NCBI GenBank assembly: GCA_043747555.1
Contig: JAYTOY010000081.1
Coordinates: forward strand, 21,349-85,348
Direction of reading: 5' to 3'
Origin: JAYWDA01 sp043747555
GTDB taxonomy: Bacteria > Bdellovibrionota > Bdellovibrionia > Bdellovibrionales > Bdellovibrionaceae
Length of the DNA: 64,000 bases
Shown here: positions 58,265-64,000 of the stretch, piece by piece
Position numbering within the stretch: position 1 is the stretch's first letter
How the letters are laid out: the number at the start of each line of letters is the position of its first letter
Made by a program: the position numbers and the translations under genes
Notes under the pieces: generated by a model
The model's input: only the letters and a program-made list of their open reading frames with translations
The model's database searches: none
What the model was told of the DNA's origin: nothing

Positions 58265-58796
58265 CTCGTTTGCAGTTCACCTCATAATGTCACCTTAATT
58301 ACAGACATAGGTCTAGGATTTTTTGCATTGCAAAATAAAACCTGGACCTTGGAACTGTGCTTAATTCGTCATGATTTTGAAGTATTTTTTGTCCTGTGGC
58401 ATGGTTTTCCCGGGGGTTTTGTGCAAGTCAAAGGCGTTTCAAGGATTCAAACAAAAAATTGTTTCTAAAAAACATATCTTTTTCGCAAAGCCTTATCCTG
58501 AGCGGTCGACAGGCAGATTTTTTAAAACTATTGAAGCTCCGTAAAAAATAAATCGCCCAATTTTTTTGCAACCGGTTGTCAGTCGGGGTCAGGTCTGAAG
58601 CGGGGGGCCTGCGACTTTCCGGATACACTTATTTTGTCGTTTGCTTCGGTGGGTGGGAGGTCCTCAGATCGAACCTATCTATTTTTGTATTGATCTTAGA
58701 TAAAGGTCTCATTACCATCGTGAGGGTAAGGTTAATGGAATAGCAAATTAAACAAATCAGTTTAAAAGTACTTAGACTGACACGAAAGGAATTCAA
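58265..58796. other. 532-base intergenic region upstream of the barrel gene
   Basis: No convincing gene. It contains an AAACAA/TTGTTT mini-hairpin near 58458-58473 and a large stem at 58572-58622, where AGTCG-x4-CAGG pairs with CCTG-CGACT and CCGG pairs with CCGG outside. A possible promoter, TTGATC then TACCAT with 17 bases between, lies near 58691-58720. The barrel gene start has GAAAGGA upstream. Nothing more can be supported. Confidence 0.5.
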
Positions 58797-59996
58797 ATGA
58801 AAAAAGCATTATTATTTGCAGCTGTAGCTTTGATGTCTACGTCTGCTCTTGCTTCAAAAGCTCGTAGAACAGCTTTAGGGAATGTACGCGACATGAGTGA
58901 TATTTCGGATATCGCTGGAGACGTTCAAGTCGGTGGAATGTACATCGCTCGTCCAGATAAGGCGATGGCTTACGGTGAGTGGGCTTTGATGGAGCTCGGA
59001 AAATCAACGACTGCAGCGACGACCACTGCGGTTGCGGAAGGTGGCTTCGTACGTATGATGGGTAGCGGAGCATTGGGTGCTTACTTGGGTGCTCCAAATA
59101 AAGCGGCTAATGATTATCGCGTCAGTTTTGATACTGCTGCAGCAACAACAACATTGAAACAAGAAAACCCCCTTCGCGTATTTTATGCGTCTAAAGCTGG
59201 CGACATGACATGGGGAGCAGGTTTACTTTACTCCTCTTCAAAAACCAAAAATGATGGAGCGACTATCACTTCAAGCAAACAAGATGCTTCAGGTGTAGTT
59301 GTTTCTGCTTCTACTGATGTGTGGGATGCTCAATTAGGTTTGGGTTTGTCTAATAATGCGACGACAACGGTGACTGCTGGCGACAACTCTTTAACCGGCA
59401 AAGCAACAGCTCAGTTAACTGGTGGATACAAAATGGACACTTTGTATTTCTACGGTGCTTACGGTATGCAAGGTGCGAAGGGTGATAAAGCTGGTGCATC
59501 AACTGTTTTAGATCGCGCTGATAACGAAATCACATTAGGTGTGATGAATTCCCATAAAAAAGATGGAACTAACTTCTTCTATGGTATTGAGTACGATGCG
59601 ACAACTGCAAAGGAAGACGCTTCAACTCCAACTTCATTGGGAGCTAACAAAACTAAAATCGAAACAACTAATTTACCTCTTTATGTTGGTATTGAAGCAG
59701 AAGCTGCTTCTTGGTTAATTCTTCGCGCTTCGATCAAGCACACTGTTGGACTGTTGGGTCTTGCGAAAGTTAAGTCCTCAACTAATAATAGCACAGATTC
59801 TGAAGTGACTGGAGCTGACGCTACAACTGTCGCAGCTGGCGCTGGTATCAAGTGGAACAAGTTCATGCTTGATGGTGTATTGGCTGCATCTAGTGGTGCT
59901 GCTAATGTAGGCAGCACGAATAAGGCATCAGATAATGGTGCTATCGGTTCTGATGCAAACTTCCTAACAAACGCTTCTTTGACTTACACGTTCTAA
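58797..59996 (+). CDS. Outer-membrane barrel protein (porin-like)
   Basis: A 399-residue exported protein with a signal peptide (MKKALLFAAVALMSTSALA). The mature part has repeated amphipathic strands and ends ASLTYTF, with the C-terminal Phe used by the BAM machinery. It is rich in Ala, Thr, Gly and Asn. AAAGGA sits before the ATG and a strong terminator follows, consistent with an abundantly expressed protein. The family is not identified; a major porin-like protein is an inference from composition. Confidence 0.75.
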   Translation: MKKALLFAAVALMSTSALASKARRTALGNVRDMSDISDIAGDVQVGGMYIARPDKAMAYGEWALMELGKSTTAATTTAVAEGGFVRMMGSGALGAYLGAPNKAANDYRVSFDTAAATTTLKQENPLRVFYASKAGDMTWGAGLLYSSSKTKNDGATITSSKQDASGVVVSASTDVWDAQLGLGLSNNATTTVTAGDNSLTGKATAQLTGGYKMDTLYFYGAYGMQGAKGDKAGASTVLDRADNEITLGVMNSHKKDGTNFFYGIEYDATTAKEDASTPTSLGANKTKIETTNLPLYVGIEAEAASWLILRASIKHTVGLLGLAKVKSSTNNSTDSEVTGADATTVAAGAGIKWNKFMLDGVLAASSGAANVGSTNKASDNGAIGSDANFLTNASLTYTF

Positions 59997-60020
59997 TTAA
60001 GAACTTCATAAGTTTAAGTT

Positions 60021-60050
60021 AAAAAACCCCGCCACAAGCGGGGTTTTTTT
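60021..60050. terminator. Strong bidirectional intrinsic terminator
   Basis: AAAAAACCCCGC pairs with GCGGGGTTTTTT around CACAA, followed by a T-run on the plus strand and, read in reverse, also a T-run. It closes the barrel gene and can also serve the convergent HTH gene (stop at 60058). This is the clearest terminator in the window. Confidence 0.92.
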
Positions 60051-60057
60051 ATGGCAC

Positions 60058-60690
60058 TTAGCCCATGGCTAAGTGATATTCTTTAAAAATTCTGTGAGCA
60101 GGTTCATAAGAACATCCCAAGATCTTTGCAATTTTATAAGGGGTTTTCATTCCCATTTCAATCGCGGTGATAATATCGGCCCGCCATGAAGCGCCAAAAA
60201 TAAGACGATTACGAAACTGGCGATTCTTTTTTACCAAGACTTTGGTTGTTTTTACATCTAAGGCTCTTAATCGAAGACTGCCTTTTGGAATTAAAAAACC
60301 ACTTTTTCTAAAGCAAGGTTCTTCCCCTTTAATTGCAATCGCACTAATAGCTAAGTCTTTATCGACCAACGCAAGCTCTTGAGACTGTTTCTTAATCAGT
60401 CGCTTCCACTGGTGAAATCCCAAATGAGAAGCGCAAATGGCGATCGCGACCAACCAAGGAGAATTATTTTTCTTCTGCAATTTCATCAGTTTTTCAATAA
60501 TAACATAATCACCATGAACTGAAACCCAGCTGCAAAGTAATGAAAAAAGACTGGTATCGTTAGGGATTTCTAAAGATGCCTCATAAAGAGTATTTTCGAT
60601 ATCCAACCAATCATTCGATTTAATATTTTTAATCGATGCAAACTGAATTCCCATGTAACTTAGCTTTTGATACAAAAGATCGTTATTCAT
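60058..60690 (-). CDS. HTH-type regulator-like protein, possible antitoxin/regulator
   Basis: A 210-residue protein. The C-terminal part RLIFGASWRADIITAIEM and TPYKIAKILGCSYEPAHRIF has a helix-turn-helix layout (R-A-D-I-x-x-A-I..A-x-x-L-G-x-S-Y-x-x-x-x-R) like regulators paired with nucleotidyltransferases, for which this is an analogy only. The N-terminal 140 residues match nothing I know. A palindrome overlaps its promoter region (60697-60716). It is divergent from an AAA/DUF4143 ATPase. ATGs at 60690 and 60696 are both possible starts. Confidence 0.55.
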   Translation of the reverse strand: MNNDLLYQKLSYMGIQFASIKNIKSNDWLDIENTLYEASLEIPNDTSLFSLLCSWVSVHGDYVIIEKLMKLQKKNNSPWLVAIAICASHLGFHQWKRLIKKQSQELALVDKDLAISAIAIKGEEPCFRKSGFLIPKGSLRLRALDVKTTKVLVKKNRQFRNRLIFGASWRADIITAIEMGMKTPYKIAKILGCSYEPAHRIFKEYHLAMG

Positions 60691-60696
60691 AGGCAT

Positions 60697-60716
60697 ACTG
60701 TACCACACAATACAGT
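60697..60716 (-). promoter_or_regulatory. Palindrome and promoter for the HTH gene
   Basis: ACTGTA-8-TACAGT is a perfect dyad lying just upstream of the start. On the minus strand TTTACG (-35) and TATTGT (-10) are 17 bases apart, with the -10 box overlapping the dyad's first half-site. Position suggests autorepression. This is an inference from layout. Confidence 0.45.
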
Positions 60717-60780
60717 CTTATATCTGAATCGTAAACACTCTCTAAGAACAGTGTAATCGGTGACAGCCAAAACTCGATCC

Positions 60781-60809
60781 ATCGAGGAATAGTTTGACCA
60801 ATCCTCGAT
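60781..60809. promoter_or_regulatory. 8-bp inverted repeat upstream of the ATPase
   Basis: ATCGAGGA (60781-60788) and TCCTCGAT (60802-60809) are exact inverted copies with a 13-base spacer. It lies 20 bases before the GTG start, so it may be an operator or a hairpin in the leader. A 3-codon ORF (ATG at 60821, MAK, stop TGA overlapping the GTG) sits just after. Confidence 0.4.
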
Positions 60810-60828
60810 TGGGGTGTATTATGGCTAA

Positions 60829-62028
60829 GTGAACGATATCTCGCGCTATTTAAGCCAAATAATCACTGCTGATGCCCTTGATTCGGGTAAAATTGCCTTT
60901 ATCAACGGACCTCGCCAAGTAGGGAAAACGACCTTAGCTCAGCAGATTAAATCTAAGAAATACCCCACCAGCCATTATTTTAACTTTGATGATGATGAGT
61001 TTAAAAAAATCTGGATTCAATCGCCAAAAGATATCGTTAAAAACTATGACAAAAAAAGTCTTTTAATCTTTGATGAAATTCACAAAGATCGAAATTGGAA
61101 AAATAAAATTAAAGGCCTTTATGATATCTACAAAAATGATTTTGGAATTATTATCACAGGTAGTGCACGCCTGGATTATTATCGAAAATCCGGTGACAGT
61201 CTTCAGGGGCGGTATCTGCCTTATCAATTGCATCCCATAAGTCTTGGTGAGGAGTCTTACATCAAGCCTCCGCCACAAAAAGACTGGGAAGAAAATGCTA
61301 AAATTAAATATGATTATGATGATCTTCTTAATTTAGGTGGCTTTCCTGAGCCGTTATTAACAATGTCGCAAGAAAAAACCTTGCGCTGGAAAAGACTTTA
61401 CCGCGAAAGAATGATTCATGAAGATTTGCGGGATCTTCATCAAGTTCGCGATATTCAGCAGGTGGATTCATTGGCACTGCTTCTTCAGGATCGGGCGGGC
61501 TCTCAGCTGTCCTATGAATCATTACGGCAAGATCTATCTGTTTCCTTTGAAACGGTACAACGCTGGATCGCTTCACTTGAGGTCCTCTTTTACTGCTATC
61601 GGATCAAGCCGTATTCAAAAAATATTAAAAATTCCATTAAAAAGGAACCCAAGCTTTATCTTTATGATTGGGCCCTGGCCCCCAAAGGCGGAGCAAGATT
61701 AGAAAATATGGTTGCAAGTCATCTGTTAAAATCATGTGATGCATGGACGCAATCAGCGTTGGGTGAATATGAATTATTTTACGTGCGAGATAAGCAAAAG
61801 CGAGAAGTCGATTTTTTCATTACGGAAAATAAAAAGCCTTATGCTTTAATCGAAGTGAAATCATCGGATGCAAAACCCTCTGAAGCGCTGAAGTATTATC
61901 AGCAGCAATTAAAGCCTAAATTTTGTTTTCAAATTGTCGAAAATGAACTGTTAGAAAAAAAGCCTTCGCTGGCAAATCCTAACCTTAGGATCATGAGTGT
62001 AAAAAAGTTTCTATCGGCTCTAGTTTAA
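60829..62028 (+). CDS. AAA ATPase with DUF4143 and nuclease-like C-terminus
   Basis: A 399-residue P-loop ATPase of the DUF4143 group. Walker A is INGPRQVGKTTLAQQ, Walker B is LLIFDEIHK, and the sensor reads IIITGSARLDYY. The DUF4143 middle (about 190-300) is followed by a REVDFFITENKKPYALIEVK motif, which resembles a PD-(D/E)xK nuclease core. Such ATPases are frequent in accessory islands; their roles are poorly known. The start is GTG at 60829, overlapping the stop of a mini-ORF. It is divergent from the HTH gene. Confidence 0.8.
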   Translation: MNDISRYLSQIITADALDSGKIAFINGPRQVGKTTLAQQIKSKKYPTSHYFNFDDDEFKKIWIQSPKDIVKNYDKKSLLIFDEIHKDRNWKNKIKGLYDIYKNDFGIIITGSARLDYYRKSGDSLQGRYLPYQLHPISLGEESYIKPPPQKDWEENAKIKYDYDDLLNLGGFPEPLLTMSQEKTLRWKRLYRERMIHEDLRDLHQVRDIQQVDSLALLLQDRAGSQLSYESLRQDLSVSFETVQRWIASLEVLFYCYRIKPYSKNIKNSIKKEPKLYLYDWALAPKGGARLENMVASHLLKSCDAWTQSALGEYELFYVRDKQKREVDFFITENKKPYALIEVKSSDAKPSEALKYYQQQLKPKFCFQIVENELLEKKPSLANPNLRIMSVKKFLSALV

Positions 62029-62207
62029 ATAAGCTCCAAAAACTAAACTTTGATATATGCTTAAAATGGCGGCCAATTTAGTCCTTCATCTGAAGTTTCA
62101 GCGTGCTGGCCCCGTAAAACTATTAATAAGTTATGTAAAATCAATATCTTACTAATCTTCAATGCATTTTCATAAAAAGTAGAATATAACTTGCAAAAAT
62201 GTAAAAT

Positions 62208-63269
62208 ATGGATTATATTATGGCAATGGAACAGATAGATATTGAAAGAAACCTTAAAGCTCTTCAAGCCCTCTATCCCGGTCAGACATCGGATAAGCCC
62301 CAGAATGTGCCAATGGAGCAAATTAAGGGGCTCCCAGTTTGGATGCGAGAGAACATACAAGTCGTTAAGCTGCCCATGAAAGAGGGGGCTCCATTTTATC
62401 TTATGATTCCTAAGCCACGCCTCGAGTTTGAACACCTCATGCGTATCCATCAATTACTTCACGAGAAACTTGGTCCTCATGTTTTGGTTATTGCTGATCG
62501 AATGCGGCCCAAGCATCGGCCATTGCTCGTCAAGTTTCGAATCCCATTTATTTACAAGAATGAGTCTGTGTTTGTACCCGAGCTTGGATTGAAAATCGGA
62601 CGGCTGAAAAAATTTGAAGATAACCCCAAGCTTGAATTAGCGGATAAAAAAAAGGGGCTCACTCCTTTTGCATTTAAGATCGTGGCTGGTTTTCTAACGA
62701 ATCAAATTCCGAAAGAATTCACGCAAAAGTTTCTTCTTGAAAAAATGCAAGAGCAAACCAAAATATCTGCTTCGAAGTTAAGTCCTGCTTTGACCGAACT
62801 GACTGAGCACGATCTTCTATTTTCAAATGGTGCAGGGCCAACTAAGTCTTACACTCAAGAAAATCATCAAAAAACTTGGGAGAAAGTTCTTGCTCAAACG
62901 TTCGCTCCGTTTTTCAAAGAAGTAGAAACCAATTACCTCCCAAAATCCTTAAAAGATTATGTCGTCGCTGGTGAGTCAGCTTTAGCTAGATATTCGAATC
63001 TCGCTCATCCAAGTCAGAACATCATTGCCGTAACAACGAGCGAGTTCCGCCAAACATTTAAGGCGCCAAAAAATAAGCCGCTTGCTAAAGAGCTGAATGA
63101 AACAACGCTTATTCAAGTTTGGAAAGAAGATCCAGCACTCTTTTCAATCAAAGGGGCTCAAAATCCAATTGAGGTCTTCTTCTCACTTCAGCGCAATTCG
63201 GATGAGCGCGTTCAATTATCCCTCGATGAAATGATGAAAGCCTATGGCCTTCATCAAGGAAAGGATTAA
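62208..63269 (+). CDS. AbiEi-like antitoxin protein
   Basis: A 353-residue protein just before a nucleotidyltransferase gene. The central region (about 140-230) contains an HTH-like helix set (TQKFLLEKMQEQTKISASKL then TELTEHDLLFSNGAGPTK), and VVAGESALARYSNLAHPSQN resembles the AbiEi C-terminal motif. AbiEi is a winged-helix antitoxin that represses its operon and opposes the AbiEii nucleotidyltransferase (type IV system). The ATG at 62208 has no strong Shine-Dalgarno; 62226 is an alternative. The upstream 180 bases are AT-rich. Assignment relies on gene pairing. Confidence 0.55.
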   Translation: MDYIMAMEQIDIERNLKALQALYPGQTSDKPQNVPMEQIKGLPVWMRENIQVVKLPMKEGAPFYLMIPKPRLEFEHLMRIHQLLHEKLGPHVLVIADRMRPKHRPLLVKFRIPFIYKNESVFVPELGLKIGRLKKFEDNPKLELADKKKGLTPFAFKIVAGFLTNQIPKEFTQKFLLEKMQEQTKISASKLSPALTELTEHDLLFSNGAGPTKSYTQENHQKTWEKVLAQTFAPFFKEVETNYLPKSLKDYVVAGESALARYSNLAHPSQNIIAVTTSEFRQTFKAPKNKPLAKELNETTLIQVWKEDPALFSIKGAQNPIEVFFSLQRNSDERVQLSLDEMMKAYGLHQGKD

Positions 63270-63272
63270 TTC

Positions 63273-63911
63273 GTGGCACGACCTCATGGATTCGATCATT
63301 TTTGTACTTATTTAAATGGCTTGGAAAAACACTACGTCATCATTGGTGGCGGCGCTGCAGCCATTCTTATGGAAGATGAAGGGCTTGAATTCAGGGCGAC
63401 CAGAGATGTCGATCTTGTGGTCCTCGGACGGTCAGAAGATCTCAACACTCGAATTCTTTCTTATGTCCAAGAGGGCGAGTATAAAACCAAAGAAGCCACC
63501 GAAAGCACGCCTCGATTTTATCGTTTTCGAGAACCAAATAAAAGAGAATGTCCTGCACTTATCGAGATTTTTGCTCGAAATGAGCTGAGGCTTGAGTTGG
63601 CTGAAGGACAATATATAATTCCGATCAATGATGCCTCAGTAGAAAAACTATCAGCCATTCTTCTTGATGATGAATATTTTGAAATCATCCAAACAAATCT
63701 CGTTACATCCGCTTCTGGTATTCCACTTATTAATGCGCTTGCAAATATCTGCCTTAAAGCAAGGGCCCACCGTGAGTTGTTTGATAGGAAAAATTCTGGA
63801 GACAGTGCCATTGATGAAAAATCCATTCAAAAGCATCTCAAAGATATTTGGAGGCTCGCAGCCGTACTGACAGGAGATGAGGAAATCACGTTGGCGGGGC
63901 AACCCTACTGA
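63273..63911 (+). CDS. AbiEii-like nucleotidyltransferase toxin
   Basis: A 212-residue nucleotidyltransferase-fold protein. The N-terminal catalytic motif is VIIGGGAAAILMEDEGLEF then RATRDVDLVVLG, giving the G-G-x...D-x-D pattern of MNT/AbiEii toxins. The later region (about 100-200) is helical. It starts at GTG three bases after the AbiEi-like stop and has AAGGAAAGGA upstream, so they form one unit. AbiEii toxins modify tRNA or other targets; the target here is unknown. Confidence 0.65.
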   Translation: MARPHGFDHFCTYLNGLEKHYVIIGGGAAAILMEDEGLEFRATRDVDLVVLGRSEDLNTRILSYVQEGEYKTKEATESTPRFYRFREPNKRECPALIEIFARNELRLELAEGQYIIPINDASVEKLSAILLDDEYFEIIQTNLVTSASGIPLINALANICLKARAHRELFDRKNSGDSAIDEKSIQKHLKDIWRLAAVLTGDEEITLAGQPY

Positions 63912-63966
63912 CCCCGTATATAAAGCAGACAGTTTGAAAAACGGGACACATCGTGTAAGGTGTGCT

Positions 63967-63982
63967 TGTTAAAACTTTAACA
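63967..63982. promoter_or_regulatory. Palindrome before the next gene at the right edge
   Basis: TGTTAAA-AC-TTTAACA is a perfect dyad. GGAG (63984-63987) and an ATG at 63994 follow, so it may be an operator or promoter element for a gene that runs off the window. Confidence 0.35.
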
Positions 63983-63993
63983 CGGAGTGGGCC

Positions 63994-64000
63994 ATGGGTA
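63994..64000 (+). CDS. Start of a gene cut by the right edge
   Basis: Only ATGGGTA is inside the window. It is preceded by GGAG with a six-base spacer, a good ribosome site. The product cannot be judged. It follows the AbiE-like unit after 82 bases. Confidence 0.35.

Noticed and set aside
58485..58492. GCAAAGCC, a piece of the c-di-GMP (GEMM-I) riboswitch core
   Set aside because: The neighbouring conserved elements (GGGAC before it, the tetraloop and receptor after it) are missing, so it is likely chance.
58428..58628. 66-codon minus-strand frame upstream of the barrel gene
   Set aside because: No ribosome site, no recognisable protein features and a composition unlike the real genes; treated as non-coding.
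62061..62453. 130-codon minus-strand frame before and over the AbiEi-like gene
   Set aside because: Antisense to a better supported gene and lacks a ribosome site or family.
1..64000. CRISPR arrays or complete insertion sequences
   Set aside because: No regularly spaced direct repeats were seen, and the only transposase-like gene is the RAYT.

Overview
The window is gene-dense DNA of about 43-45% G+C from a motile Gram-negative bacterium. Evidence for this is the ADP-heptose epimerase (LPS core), outer-membrane barrel proteins, TonB-like and PBP proteins, and two flagellin genes. The mix of short flagellins without D2/D3 domains, c-di-GMP proteins (GGDEF and PilZ), a PhhA-type hydroxylase and many small secreted proteins resembles Bdellovibrio-like predators (Bdellovibrionota). 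That assignment is an inference from gene content, not a database result. No tRNA, rRNA or CRISPR array was seen.

Layout. Bases 1-9.7 kb: phhA (cut by the window edge), hldD, an S41 protease with an overlapping esterase, a divergent SelO-like protein, an ATP-grasp protein, xthA and a short PBP. 9.8-13.5 kb: a TetR regulator, a candidate structured RNA, a small secreted protein, a DksA-like protein missing zinc ligands, a lipoprotein and agmatinase. 13.7-17.4 kb: peptide ABC transporter binding protein and two permeases; the matching ATPases lie at 29.8-31.8 kb. 17.5-23.5 kb: a small secreted protein amid inverted repeats, a beta-lactamase-fold protein without its catalytic residues, arginine decarboxylase (speA) and leuS. 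With agmatinase, SpeA gives an arginine-agmatine-putrescine route. 23.6-29.7 kb: signalling and redox genes (REC-GGDEF, CDF transporter, trmB, ferredoxin, SDR, trxB, response regulator, PilZ). 31.8-43.9 kb: O-methyltransferase, AceE-type pyruvate dehydrogenase, TonB-like protein, PP2C phosphatase, M23 peptidase, a large Asn-rich secreted protein, purD and a thiolase.

43.9-50.5 kb is a decayed accessory segment: a 30-residue membrane-peptide candidate, a RAYT-type transposase, an HD hydrolase, a type II (Rhizobium-type) asparaginase gene, a Fic remnant, a barrel protein, a lipoprotein, a degraded second copy of the asparaginase 3' end and a frameshifted small gene. 50.6-58.3 kb holds two flagellins (the second with a leader mini-ORF inside a hairpin), two HTH regulators, a UbiB-like kinase and RNase R. 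58.8-60.0 kb is an outer-membrane barrel gene with a strong terminator.

60.0-64.0 kb is an AT-rich accessory cluster: an HTH protein with an operator-like palindrome, a divergent AAA/DUF4143 ATPase, and an AbiEi/AbiEii-like pair. The most interesting signals are this cluster, the flagellin leader, the dead beta-lactamase fold with its start codon in a 14-bp inverted repeat, the duplicated asparaginase remnant, and the unexplained structured element near 10.5 kb.
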